From Gemmata massiliana (lineage in GTDB: Bacteria > Planctomycetota > Planctomycetia > Gemmatales > Gemmataceae), in assembly GCA_000531095.1 (NCBI GenBank), contig HG799463.1:409575-473574 (forward strand): a stretch of DNA of 64,000 nt, written 5' to 3'. Below the pieces are notes generated by a model. It did not search any database, was not told the DNA's origin, and saw only the letters and a list, made by a program, of their open reading frames with translations. The position numbers and the translations under genes were made by a program. Below, piece after piece: positions 26,590-35,023 of the stretch. Within the stretch, counting starts at the first letter, position 1. Each line of letters begins with the position of its first letter.

Positions 26590-27255
26590 ATGACCGAAGC
26601 GGAATGGCTGGAGAGTGATGATCCCTACTTGCTCCTCGACGTCCAACGGACAAGGGCGAACGACCAGCAGTTGCCCCCGCGCGCCCGAGCCAGATTTAGT
26701 TCCAAGCAGGTGGGCTTGTGGATCGTGGCGTGCTGCCGTCAGAATGAGGAGCTGATGGAGGGCGAGGGCACCCGTGAACGGGCCGCGGTCGAATGGGCCG
26801 AGCGCGTGCTTGGCAGCGCAATCGAGTGTGCTGAGGCATGGGAGCCGTCCGATGCAGACCCCTACCGCATGGGCGCAGCCGCGTACCGCTGCCTCAGCGT
26901 CGCTCACTGCGTGCTAGGTGGGGACGATGCCGTCGCCGTCTCGCTAGCTCGTGAGGCGCTTGAGCTACTCCTCGATGTCGATGCGGAGCCGTACCTTCTC
27001 TTCTGTGACCTTCTCCGTGACATCGTCGGCAACCCGTTCCGCCCCGTCACGTTCTTCCCTTCATGGCGCACCTCGACTGCCGTCACGCTCGCGTCCCAGA
27101 TGTACGAATCGCGCGAGTTCGGCGCGATGCCGATCCTGGCGGACGCGCTCCAAGACGCCGGGTGCGACAATGCCGATGCGCTGGATCACTGCCGCGGTCC
27201 CGGACCGCACGTGCGCGGGTGCTGGGTCGTGGATCTGGTGTTGGGCAAGGAGTGA
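26590..27255 (+). CDS. WVVD-family protein of unknown function, copy 6 (221 aa)
   Basis: Starts MTEAEWLESDDPYLLLD after the family leader GGGGCGACCA. The N-terminal helix keeps two Cys (WIVACCRQNEEL, near residue 47) but not the RRIW continuation. Tail: DIVGNPFRPV, PSWRTSTAV, QMYESREFGAMPILADAL, QDAGCDNADALDHCRG, RGCWVVDLVLGKE. The middle (residues 60-130) again differs from all other copies. It is followed at once by an element B copy with its own promoter, an association also seen for copy 8. Confidence 0.88.
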   Translation: MTEAEWLESDDPYLLLDVQRTRANDQQLPPRARARFSSKQVGLWIVACCRQNEELMEGEGTRERAAVEWAERVLGSAIECAEAWEPSDADPYRMGAAAYRCLSVAHCVLGGDDAVAVSLAREALELLLDVDAEPYLLFCDLLRDIVGNPFRPVTFFPSWRTSTAVTLASQMYESREFGAMPILADALQDAGCDNADALDHCRGPGPHVRGCWVVDLVLGKE

Positions 27256-27289
27256 GGCGATCGATTCGCGAGCGACGGATTCGATATTT

Positions 27290-27514
27290 ACATTTGTATT
27301 TATTTCCACTACTGATCTTGATATCGCAATCTCTATTCGCGTATAATGCCGCGAGGGAGCGGTGCGCGCGGGCCGAACAGAAACGCGATTGCGTTCGTGA
27401 GGGGCGGGCGGTTCGTGTCGCGAATGTTAGCCGGCGCTGGAGAGAAACAGCAGTTTTCCCGGGCGAAGTGAGGGTGCGGGCCGCTGTGGTCCCAGAATGT
27501 TAGTAGATGTTAGC
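27290..27514 (+). repeat. Element B with internal promoter, copy 1
   Basis: Order: TTTCCACTACTGATC, TTGATA (27318-27323), 18-bp spacer, TATAAT (27342-27347) then GCCGCGAGGG, about 75 bases, GAATGTTAGCCGGCGC (27422), GTTTTCCCGGGCGAA, GTGGTCCCAGAATGTTAG and ATGTTAGCC to 27514. The same order occurs at 41147-41350 and, reversed, at 57166-57395. No frame is kept between copies, so any transcript would be noncoding. Confidence 0.8.
27318..27347 (+). promoter_or_regulatory. Sigma70-like promoter inside element B, copy 1
   Basis: TTGATA and TATAAT are separated by 18 bases. The spacer differs almost completely from those at 41165-41194 and 57344-57373, while both hexamers and the spacing are kept, as expected of a functional promoter. 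Confidence 0.7.
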
Positions 27515-27532
27515 CGCTTAAACTGGTTTCAC

Positions 27533-27565
27533 CGCAGAGAGCACGAGAGGGCGCGGAGGAAAGGT
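27533..27565. repeat. TTTCACCGCAGAG dispersed repeat, single unit
   Basis: GGTTTCACCGCAGAGAGCACG followed by AGGGCGCGGAGG. It is the same unit seen in mirrored pairs at 41028-41100 and 57438-57521 and singly at 59634-59667. Units of this type are widespread intergenic sequences in bacteria. Here it follows element B directly. Confidence 0.75.
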
Positions 27566-27605
27566 AACCGGGGGTAGAAAACCGAACCACGCACCGGTGA
27601 TGTGT

Positions 27606-27686
27606 GCCGCCAATGCCGGTACCCCGAACGGGGTTAGATTCCCCAGCCCAGGGTCGCGGCGCAGACGCGCACCCTGGGAACAAGCA
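27606..27686. repeat. CCCAGGGT hairpin repeat, copy 1
   Basis: ACCCCGAACGGGGT then CCCAGGGTCGCGGCGCAGAC and GCGCACCCTGGGAA. The same unit occurs inverted at 34341-34400 and in shorter form at 35825-35853. It lies next to the 3' end of the TIGR02996-type gene at 27713 and may serve as its terminator. Confidence 0.7.
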
Positions 27687-27712
27687 GGGGCTGCTGGCAC
27701 GATCCGCAACAC

Positions 27713-28276
27713 TCAGAAGGCCCGCCCTTCCCCCGCGATCACGTCGAACTGCTGCAACTCGAATCTCGGGCCACGCGCGGCGATCGTGTATACCCAGCCC
27801 AGGTCCGCCTGCACGAACAGCATCCACCGGAGCCTCTGCGGTCGGCGATCACCGAAACTCCGGTAATCGGCCCAGTACCGCACCAACCACCCGCGCGAGT
27901 CTGGCTCACCCGGTTCCGTGAACCAGTTCGCCTGACCGGGGATAACCTCGCCGCGAATGAAAGGCTGTTTAACGTACCGGAAGTAACCGCGGCACAGCTC
28001 CTCTGCGAGTTGGGCGCTCACCCACGGGCGGGCGGCCCCGAACGCGGACCGCCAGTCGGGATCGGCCGCGTGCCACAGCCGGCGGTACTCGGCGAGCAGG
28101 GCGCGGAACCCGCTCCCGGCATGGGAGGCCCGCCACGCGAGATCGGCCCACACCCGCAGGAGCGGGCCACGCGGGTCGCCGCGGTCGTCCATCCAGTCCG
28201 CGTATACCAGCGGCGGAAGCGGGTCGTCCGGGGCAGCGGCAATCGACGCAATGAAAGCCCGGTTGTCGTCCGTCAT
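27713..28276 (-). CDS. TIGR02996-type repeat-companion protein (187 aa)
   Basis: The N-terminus MTDDNRAFIASIAAAPDD followed by PLVYADWMDDRGDPRG (residues 20-40) is the TIGR02996 domain, which in Gemmata relatives is usually found at the start of proteins carrying LRR or other repeat domains. The remainder (WADLAWRASHAGSGFRALL, WVSAQLAEELCRGYFRYV, WLVRYWADYRSFGDRRP) is Trp-rich and I do not recognise it. No signal peptide is seen. The start at 28276 is chosen because it begins the domain exactly. It is transcribed away from the TlpA-like gene at 28521. Confidence 0.85.
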   Translation of the reverse strand: MTDDNRAFIASIAAAPDDPLPPLVYADWMDDRGDPRGPLLRVWADLAWRASHAGSGFRALLAEYRRLWHAADPDWRSAFGAARPWVSAQLAEELCRGYFRYVKQPFIRGEVIPGQANWFTEPGEPDSRGWLVRYWADYRSFGDRRPQRLRWMLFVQADLGWVYTIAARGPRFELQQFDVIAGEGRAF

Positions 28277-28520
28277 CGCCACTCGCGCGGGATCATAGTT
28301 TTCGCGAACCCGCGCTTCACGGGGGTTGGATCTGGTTAACATGATCCGGCAGTATACCCTCAACCGTCGGTCGGAACAACGATGGCATCGTTGCGAAGCT
28401 CAACCGCTCAACCGCCCGCTGTGCTTACAGCACACACTCCACGGCGCGAGGTGCTATACTCGGGGGCGCGCCGGTCCGTTCGCGCGCAACCCAATCCCAT
28501 GATCCGATGAGGGCACCGCC

Positions 28521-29588
28521 GTGCGCGTTCCGTTCAGTCCGATTGTTGCGCTCGCGTGCGCACTTCTGCCACCCAACGCCGCACGCGGGGAGCCGCCCGA
28601 AAAGCCCGCGGAGAAGGCCCCAACGCTCAAGGTCGGGGACGCCGCGCCGCCGCTCCGGGTCACCAAGTGGCTGAACGGGACCGAGGTGAAGCGGTTCGAG
28701 CCGGGCAAGGTATTCGTGGTGGAGTTCTGGGCCACGTGGTGCGGCCCGTGCATGGGAGTGATGCCGCAACTGGCCGCTCTTCAGACCGAGTACAAGGACA
28801 AGGGGCTGACCGTGATCGGCGTCACCGCGAAGGACGAGAACAACTCGGCCGCGGCGGTCGAAGCGTTCGTGGACAAAAAGGGCAAGCGGTACGGCTACAC
28901 GTTCGCGTTCTGCGCCGACCGCACCACCTACGACGCCTACATGACCGCGGCCGGGCTCCAGGGCATCCCGTCGGCGTTCGTGGTCGGCCCCACGGGGAAG
29001 ATCGAGTTCATCGGGCACTCGATGGAACTGGACCTGGTGCTCCCGAAGGTGCTGGCCGGCACCTGGCGCGGCCAAGCCGACATCGACCAGATACGCAAGG
29101 ATTTCGGCCGGTTCGCCGGGATCATGAAGAAGGCCCAGACCGACCCGGCCGCGGCCCTCAAGGAGTTCGATGCGTTCGCGTCCGAGTTCCCGAAATTAAC
29201 CGCCGGCTACTACTACCGGCTCAAGAAGCTCCAGCTCCTGCTCATGGGCAAGGAGTTCGACGCGGCCCGGGAACTCAGCGAAGCACTGATCCGGTCCGCG
29301 GCCGAGCCGCCGAACACGGTGCTCCTCAACGGCGTGCAGCTCATGTGGTCCACGTCGTTCGTGAACCCGGACAAGAAGCACGCGGACCTCGCGCTAAAGG
29401 CGGCCGAGGCGGAACTGAAGATCGAGGGCGCCCGCTCCCCCGCGGCCCTGTTCCACGTCGCCGAGGCCCACGCCTTCGCGGGCGACACGGCCAAAGCGAC
29501 CGAGTACGGGCAGAAGGCGATCGCCGCCGCCGGCGACGCGGAGCGCAAGGGGTACGAGGACGCGCTCAAGAAGCTGTTGGGCAAGTAG
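28521..29588 (+). CDS. TlpA-like thioredoxin-fold exported protein (355 aa)
   Basis: The GTG start at 28521 is supported by GAGGG eight bases upstream. Residues 1-22 form a signal peptide (IVALACALLPPNAARG). The thioredoxin domain, residues 35-180, has VGDAAPPLRV, FVVEFWATWCGPC (Cys74-x-x-Cys77), VIGVTAKDENN and GIPSAFVVGPTGKIEFIG with the cis-Pro loop. Residues 190-355 are TPR-like helices (ALKEFDAFASEF, AAEAELKIEG, EAHAFAGDTAKATEYGQKA). It has the same domain order as the protein at 17069-18265, suggesting periplasmic thiol chemistry coupled to a protein-binding arm. It stands alone; the next gene begins 417 bases later. Confidence 0.92.
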   Translation: MRVPFSPIVALACALLPPNAARGEPPEKPAEKAPTLKVGDAAPPLRVTKWLNGTEVKRFEPGKVFVVEFWATWCGPCMGVMPQLAALQTEYKDKGLTVIGVTAKDENNSAAAVEAFVDKKGKRYGYTFAFCADRTTYDAYMTAAGLQGIPSAFVVGPTGKIEFIGHSMELDLVLPKVLAGTWRGQADIDQIRKDFGRFAGIMKKAQTDPAAALKEFDAFASEFPKLTAGYYYRLKKLQLLLMGKEFDAARELSEALIRSAAEPPNTVLLNGVQLMWSTSFVNPDKKHADLALKAAEAELKIEGARSPAALFHVAEAHAFAGDTAKATEYGQKAIAAAGDAERKGYEDALKKLLGK

Positions 29589-30005
29589 GCGAGAACCACT
29601 CACACGAGCGGCACCAGCCGGGCGCACGGGGGCCGGCTACAGACACCAATCGAAACGAGCCGGTGTGAGCCCCCCGAGGCACCGGAAGCGCGATCCCAAT
29701 CAATCGAACCCAGCAGACCGCAGGGGCGTACCGCGTTCGGACGAAACGTGCGCGGCCCGGCGCGCCGCGCCCTGCTGAGATCCGGCGGCCTGTCATTGTG
29801 AACAAATATTCATACACAATCAATTTGGCCCATATCGTTAAAATATCAACAATAATATTGCAATCGGTCGCAACGAACGCAATTATACAGTCAATACCTT
29901 TTCAGGCTTACGGCCGTCACTTTGTAAATCCGATTCGGGCGCACACGCGCCCGCCTCCGTTTACCGAGCGACCCCGGTTCCCCATTTCGCCGGAGGTAAG
30001 GGCAG
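29589..30005. other. Intergenic with AT-rich island upstream of the patatin gene
   Basis: About 110 bases (29794-29905) are strikingly AT-rich for this genome, with runs such as AAATATTCATACACAATC and AATAATATTGCAATCG. A weak promoter-like pair TTGCAA - 19 bp - TTATAC lies near 29858-29888. It probably holds the promoter of the patatin-like gene at 30006. Confidence 0.5.
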
Positions 30006-32831
30006 ATGGAAACACTGTTTCGCGAGTGGGTTCTGGACGTTTTTATCAACGGGTTCTGTGTCTCTTTGGTTCGGCCCGGGATCCTGATTTTCCTCGGTTT
30101 GGTGCTGTGCACGCGGTTCGGTGCCGGGTTGGGGCTCCCGCTCCTGTTCTGGCGCCCGCGCGAGCCCCAACCGACCGCGGGGGGCGCCGATCCGACGCTC
30201 GGTACACGGCCCAATCGCCCGGCCCAGTTCCTCGTCGGCATGGGCGTCGGGGCACTGATCTGGCAGGTGCTCCAGGCGGGGTACCTGTTTGAAGAACTCG
30301 CGAGCAACTTCACACGGGACCGCCCCCCGTTCTGTGAGATCCGGCCCCCATACGAGGACGCGCCGGTACACGATTTCGCGGGCGTGCTGGGCCGGTTCCG
30401 GTACGACCCGCTCGCGTGGTCGACCATGTGGCGGTACGCCCTGGCGGTGGGTGCGGGGCTGGCCGTCGCGGGCGCGGCGGTCGCGACAATCGGGTTCCTT
30501 TACCGCACCGGGGCGGCGGCCTACTGGCGGCGCATAGGGTGGGTGCCGTTTCAGCCCGCGCCGCGCGAGTACCCCCGCGGGATCGATCCGAGGGTGATCC
30601 CGCGATCCTGGCCCGCGATGCTCGGGGGGATCTTGTGCGGCGCCCTGATTCTGTCCGGGCTCACACACGCCCTTGTAAGTCCCTCCGCGGAGGCGCACGC
30701 GGAGAGGCTCGGGCGCGAGCGTAACGCCGGCGCGGGTGCGCCCGAAGCGCAACCGGAGCCCGCGCCGCCGCCCGCGGAACGGATCGGGCTCTCGCTCACC
30801 ACTGGGGCCGGATGGGGGGACATGCAGGCCCGGCGCACCGCCGTCGACTACTTCGCGCGGTTCATGAAAAACAGGCGCATCGACGCGAAGCGCAAATCGG
30901 ACCCGACTTGGCAGCCGGCCCCGGACCAGCGCGAACACGCGGCTCAAAAGGCCGAGGATCTCCGAACGAAAAAAGAAATGGCTCTCGAACGGTACGGTCA
31001 GCCGGACCTGATCCCTTACCACCCCATCTACGGGGCGTTCGTCATCAACTTCTGCGCTATTGCACTGGTGTCGGTGGTCCTGATGCTGCTCCCCCGAAGG
31101 CTGTCGTTCTTCTCGCCCGCGGTCGGCATCATCTTGCTGCTGAACCTTCTCCTGCTCGTCAGTACGCTCCTCAATTATTTCTGCCCGATCCCGGCCGACT
31201 TCATCTTCCTTTTGGTGCTCGGTCTCGTCCTCACCGCGGGGCGGGGTTACAAGTTGAAGTTCCCGAACCTCGGGGACTACTACCGGACCCCCGTCCCACT
31301 GAGCGCACTCTACGAGCAGCGCGCGGTAGAGGAAGCCAACGAGACGCGCGCCGACGCCGGTCCCCCCGCCTCATCGCGTGCGGAGGCGATGGGCCGCGCG
31401 GAACCCGCCACGGGAACCAACGAGACGCGCGCCGACGCCGGCCCGCCCGTGCTACTCAACAGCCCCGACAAGCGCGTGCGCTACCCGAACCCGCTGGTCG
31501 CGCCCGCGGGCCGGGCGAAGCCGCCGATGGCAATCGTGTGCGTCAGCGGCGGCGGGTCACGGGCCGCCGCGTGGACGATGAAGGTTCTGCTCGAGATCGA
31601 GAGCCACTTCGCCACCCCCGGTGGGGGCAAGCCCCCGGTCCTGTTCCCCCACCACGTCCGCTTGATGACCGGGGCGTCCGGCGGGATGATCGCCGCGGCG
31701 CAATACGTCGCGAGCCTCGCGGAACCGACCGAGTCGTCGGTGGTACGGGGGCACGTGAACCGGAACCGCCCGTTCGTGCGCCCCGACCCGGCCGCCCCGG
31801 GCCGGTTCTCGGGGGGCGATCCGCTCACGCACGAGCAACTGTTCGACGGCGTGTGTGCGGACTTCCTCACGCCGATCGTTCACACCCTGGTGAGCCGCGA
31901 CCTGCTCTCGCTGCTCACCCCGCTCCACCTGGGCCGCACCGACCGGGGCGTCCGGCTCGAGAGGGAGTGGCAGCTCGCGCTCCACGGCCAACTGGACCAG
32001 ACGTTCGCCGATCTGCGCCCGGGCGAGGCCGCCGGGTGGCGCCCGTCGCTCATCTTCTCCCCGATGCTCGTCGAGGACGGGCGCCAGTTATTTATCAGCA
32101 ACCTGGACCTGAGCCCGGTCGTGCGCAACCGGGCGTTCATTCTGGGCGAGAACGGCCCCAGCTCGGAGGAGTTGAACCCGGAGCACCCGGGGGACCGCCG
32201 GCGCCTCCTCTCGCGCGAGGGCCTCGAGTTCTTCAAGGTGTTCCCGAGGGCCGACAACTTCCGGCTCGCTACGGCGGCCCGGATGAGCGCGTCGTTCCCC
32301 TACGTCCTGCCCGCCGCGTACCTGCCCACGAACCCGCCGCGCCGGGTGGTCGACGCCGGGTACTACGACAACTACGGGGTCGGGATCGCCGCCTCGTGGC
32401 TGTTCAACCACATGGACTGGGTCCGGGAACACACCTCCGGGGTGGTCGTCATCCAGATCCGGGACGGGGTGAGCGGGGGGTTCCGGCGCCGGGAGCGCGT
32501 GTTCGACGCCTTCCCGTCGGCGGTGGCCGCCGGGAGCCACTGGCTCACGAGCCCGCCGACCGGGTTGTGGAGCTTCCGGCAGGCCGCGCACGCCTTCCGG
32601 AACGACAACTTGCTCCACCTGCTGAACTCGCACTTCCGGGCGGGCGCCGGGGCCGACGACCCGGAGTTCTTCACGACCGTGTCGTTCGAGCTCCAGCAGG
32701 GCGACGACGTGGCGCTGAATTTCGCACTCACCGAGGGCGAGCGGAACGTGATTTTGAACGCGGTCACGGAGCGCGATTTCCGCTCGCAACTCGAGGCCCT
32801 GGAAGAGTGGTGGCGCGCCCGGGGCGCCTGA
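30006..32831 (+). CDS. Multi-pass membrane patatin-like phospholipase (941 aa)
   Basis: The N-terminal half has several membrane segments: residues 15-45 (VSLVRPGILIFLGLVL), about 140-165, about 200-220, and a cluster near 340-410 (INFCAIALVSVVLMLL, IILLLNLLLLVSTLL, FIFLLVLGLVLTAG). The C-terminal half is a patatin domain: oxyanion loop VSGGGSRAA near residue 513, nucleophile motif GASGG (Ser near 557) and catalytic Asp in VVDAGYYDNYG near 783. Such enzymes hydrolyse membrane lipids. GGAGG lies nine bases before the ATG. A duplicated linker NETRADAGPP occurs twice near residues 445-480. A large shadow frame runs in +2 over the same DNA. Confidence 0.92.
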   Translation: METLFREWVLDVFINGFCVSLVRPGILIFLGLVLCTRFGAGLGLPLLFWRPREPQPTAGGADPTLGTRPNRPAQFLVGMGVGALIWQVLQAGYLFEELASNFTRDRPPFCEIRPPYEDAPVHDFAGVLGRFRYDPLAWSTMWRYALAVGAGLAVAGAAVATIGFLYRTGAAAYWRRIGWVPFQPAPREYPRGIDPRVIPRSWPAMLGGILCGALILSGLTHALVSPSAEAHAERLGRERNAGAGAPEAQPEPAPPPAERIGLSLTTGAGWGDMQARRTAVDYFARFMKNRRIDAKRKSDPTWQPAPDQREHAAQKAEDLRTKKEMALERYGQPDLIPYHPIYGAFVINFCAIALVSVVLMLLPRRLSFFSPAVGIILLLNLLLLVSTLLNYFCPIPADFIFLLVLGLVLTAGRGYKLKFPNLGDYYRTPVPLSALYEQRAVEEANETRADAGPPASSRAEAMGRAEPATGTNETRADAGPPVLLNSPDKRVRYPNPLVAPAGRAKPPMAIVCVSGGGSRAAAWTMKVLLEIESHFATPGGGKPPVLFPHHVRLMTGASGGMIAAAQYVASLAEPTESSVVRGHVNRNRPFVRPDPAAPGRFSGGDPLTHEQLFDGVCADFLTPIVHTLVSRDLLSLLTPLHLGRTDRGVRLEREWQLALHGQLDQTFADLRPGEAAGWRPSLIFSPMLVEDGRQLFISNLDLSPVVRNRAFILGENGPSSEELNPEHPGDRRRLLSREGLEFFKVFPRADNFRLATAARMSASFPYVLPAAYLPTNPPRRVVDAGYYDNYGVGIAASWLFNHMDWVREHTSGVVVIQIRDGVSGGFRRRERVFDAFPSAVAAGSHWLTSPPTGLWSFRQAAHAFRNDNLLHLLNSHFRAGAGADDPEFFTTVSFELQQGDDVALNFALTEGERNVILNAVTERDFRSQLEALEEWWRARGA

Positions 32832-33034
32832 GGCCCGCGCGAGTCGTGAGCGGCGACACGAGCGCGCGTCGGCTTCTGAGAGCGCCGTTGTTCGCGGGCG
32901 CGGGTCGTCCCGGGGTGCGGGCCGCTGCTCGTTCGCAGGGGCGCCCGCGCGGGCGCGCGTCGGTGGTGGCCGCCACCCACCGCCCTTGCGGGCGGGGTTC
33001 GCCAAATGGCGGGGCGCCCGCGCTGTTGGTCGAG

Positions 33035-33820
33035 CTACTTCGGCACGGGCTTCGGCAGGTGCAAGTACAGGTCCGCGTCGGTCATGCCGATGAGCACGCC
33101 GGGCGTTTCGCACTTCACGTAAACCGACACGAGCGGGCGCTTGGGCGTGCCGTCGGCGTGGGCCTCGGGCTTGTGCTTCAGCGCGTTGCGGAACAGGCCG
33201 GCCGGGAGGTCGACGGTGGCTTCCGCGTCGTCGAACACTTTGGGTACCGTGACCTCGTAGTAGCCGTACTTTTCGGCCAGTTCGTTGGCCGCCTTCCAAC
33301 TCGCCGCGTCGGGCTTCTCGGCGCCCGGGTCGAGCTTCTTGTCCTTGTACGCGGCCACCGCTTTGTCGTACTGCTCCTTCTGCGCGTCGGCCTTGTCGCC
33401 GGCCCACTGCCACTCGGCGCGCAGTTGATCCGGCACTTGGGGGCACGTGTGACTGACCACGCGGACCGTGACTCGCGCGCCCGGTGGGGACTTCTTCATG
33501 TAGAAGATGGAGCACGTGAGCTTGGCCGGTACGGTGTCGCCCGCGGGCGCCGTCACGCTTTGCGGGAGCGCGTCGAACCCCCAGACGGCGCGCTCGGTCG
33601 AATTGGGGTTGCCGGAGATGTACTTGCGCGCGAGGCCCGGTTGCCCGACGTCAGTTCCCGTGAAGGCCCCGGCGCGGCTCTTGAACTGGAGCGCCCCGAC
33701 GACGCACTCTTCCGCGGGCTTCTTCGGCGCCGGGAGATCGTCGCCCCGAGCACCGGGGACCGGGGCCAGTAGCGCGACCAGGATAAGTGGACCGTGCCGC
33801 GGGCCGATGAACGCGCGCAT
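33035..33820 (-). CDS. Secreted hypothetical protein (261 aa)
   Basis: Signal peptide at residues 1-26 (PLILVALLAPVPGARG). The mature part contains a beta-rich segment (VVGALQFKSRAGAFTG, AKLTCSIFYMKKSPPGARVTV), a Lys/Ala-rich central helix (KADAQKEQYDKAVAAYKDKK) and a C-terminal strand (PLVSVYVKCETPGVLIGM). No family is recognised. GAGGGG lies eight bases before the ATG. It is followed downstream by other minus-strand small exported proteins but with gaps over 100 bases, so cotranscription is not shown. Confidence 0.82.
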   Translation of the reverse strand: MRAFIGPRHGPLILVALLAPVPGARGDDLPAPKKPAEECVVGALQFKSRAGAFTGTDVGQPGLARKYISGNPNSTERAVWGFDALPQSVTAPAGDTVPAKLTCSIFYMKKSPPGARVTVRVVSHTCPQVPDQLRAEWQWAGDKADAQKEQYDKAVAAYKDKKLDPGAEKPDAASWKAANELAEKYGYYEVTVPKVFDDAEATVDLPAGLFRNALKHKPEAHADGTPKRPLVSVYVKCETPGVLIGMTDADLYLHLPKPVPK

Positions 33821-33941
33821 GAGACGTGCCCCTCTGTCGGGTTCGTTCGCGGGACTGTCTCAATTACGGTGGGTGGGACCGAAGGGTTCGCGCGAGGGGC
33901 CGAGTGGGGCGCCGGGAGAGGTCGGCGGCCCCGGACCGGAG

Positions 33942-34244
33942 TCACTTGCGGGTGACGGTCTCGACCGTGGTGACGTGTCGGAACCGGGCCGGCGGCGCGC
34001 CGTTTTCCCCGGGTCCGGCGGTGTACGACACGGCGCACTCCCAGCGGCGCACGAACCGGACCGTGGTTTGGCCGTCGACGGTCGCGGTGGTGATCCGGGT
34101 CGAGAGCAGTTCCTTCGCCATCGCGATGTCGTTACGGACGGCGAACGGGAGCGCGGCGAGAACCTGCGCGTCGGTCGGCGGCTCGACGTCCGTTACTGCC
34201 GGTCCGCCGACCGCGATTGCTACGGCCACCAACAGTTCGATCAT
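33942..34244 (-). CDS. Small exported hypothetical protein (100 aa)
   Basis: Begins MIELLVAVAIAVGGPAVT, a short signal peptide. The mature part has a helix (LAALPFAVRNDIAMAKELL) and a beta pair (RITTATVDGQTTVRFVRRW, ECAVSYTAGPG) ending in Lys. No family is recognised. It is supported mainly by signal peptide and composition; the start has only a weak ribosome site (CGGGCCG). Confidence 0.6.
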   Translation of the reverse strand: MIELLVAVAIAVGGPAVTDVEPPTDAQVLAALPFAVRNDIAMAKELLSTRITTATVDGQTTVRFVRRWECAVSYTAGPGENGAPPARFRHVTTVETVTRK

Positions 34245-34340
34245 CGGCCCGGTCCCTCGCGAAGTGCGTCGTCGCGTGCGGGCATAGCCACAGGTGGCGG
34301 GGCCGTCAATCGCACAAGGGCCGGCGGGGTCGCGGTTTGT

Positions 34341-34400
34341 TCCCAGGGTGCGCGTCTGCGCCGCGACCCTGGGCTGAGGAATCGAACCCGTTCGGGGTAC
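34341..34400. repeat. CCCAGGGT hairpin repeat, copy 2 (inverted)
   Basis: TCCCAGGGTGCGCGTCTGCG, CGCGACCCTGGG, then AACCCGTTCGGGGT: the reverse complement of the unit at 27606-27686. It lies beyond the 3' end of the LRR gene at 34451, on the side where a terminator would be expected. Confidence 0.72.
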
Positions 34401-34450
34401 AAGAATTGGTTACACAGACGCCCTGTCGGTGATGTTGTCCCGGACGCGCG

Positions 34451-34981
34451 TCACTGCACGATTTTGCACTTCGGGAGCGCCGCTTGGAGCTCCTTGAGTC
34501 CCGCGGCCGTTACCTTGGTGCCGGCCAGACTGAGTTCTTTGAGGTTCTTGAGCGCGGTGAGGTGTTTGATCCCTGTGTCCGTTATCTTTTCGCCGCCCAA
34601 GGTGAGTGTGGTCAGGCTTTTGAGCGCGGCAAGATCCTTGAGCCCCGTACCCGTTACCACCGTGTCGCTCAGGTCGAGTGATGTGAGGCCCTTGAGCGCG
34701 GCTAGGTTCTTGAGTCCCGCGTCTGTTACCGCCGTGCTGGACAGTTTTAGTACGGTGAGGTCTTTTAGTACAACCAGCTCCCTGAGGTTCGCGTCCGTTA
34801 CTTGAATTCGGCTCAGGTCGAGGGTGGTGACCGGTTTATCGGGCGGGGGCTCGTCCCGGGGCGCTTCTCGGTGGAGCACCCCGTAGAACATGACGGCCTT
34901 GTCTTCGGCGTCGTCGGCGCGCGCCGGGGAACCGAGGCACAGGGCCGATACAGTGAGGGCGAGAACCGGGGTCCGGAACAT
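34451..34981 (-). CDS. Exported leucine-rich-repeat protein, five repeats (176 aa)
   Basis: Signal peptide at residues 1-22 (VLALTVSALCLGSPARA) followed by DDAEDKAV. Five 24-residue LRRs of the pattern L-T-x-L-x-L-x-x-T-x-V-T-D-x-G-L-K-x-L-x-A-L-K-x cover residues 50-168, and the end is AALPKCKIVQ. The leader and the end are clearly homologous to the 13-repeat protein at 58361-59467, so the two are paralogues differing in repeat number. AGGAG lies five bases before the ATG. Exported LRR proteins of this kind probably bind proteins at the cell surface or in the periplasm; no partner is evident. Confidence 0.9.
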   Translation of the reverse strand: MFRTPVLALTVSALCLGSPARADDAEDKAVMFYGVLHREAPRDEPPPDKPVTTLDLSRIQVTDANLRELVVLKDLTVLKLSSTAVTDAGLKNLAALKGLTSLDLSDTVVTGTGLKDLAALKSLTTLTLGGEKITDTGIKHLTALKNLKELSLAGTKVTAAGLKELQAALPKCKIVQ

Positions 34982-35023
34982 CGTTGCTCCTGGGTGCGAA
35001 CGAGTGCGTGGTGCCGGGTGAGC

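Noticed and set aside
30812-33772. A 986-codon plus-strand open frame overlapping the patatin gene
   Set aside because: It is the +2 shadow of the patatin-like gene; its sequence is Arg/Gly/Pro-rich without motifs, while the other frame holds the complete catalytic motifs.
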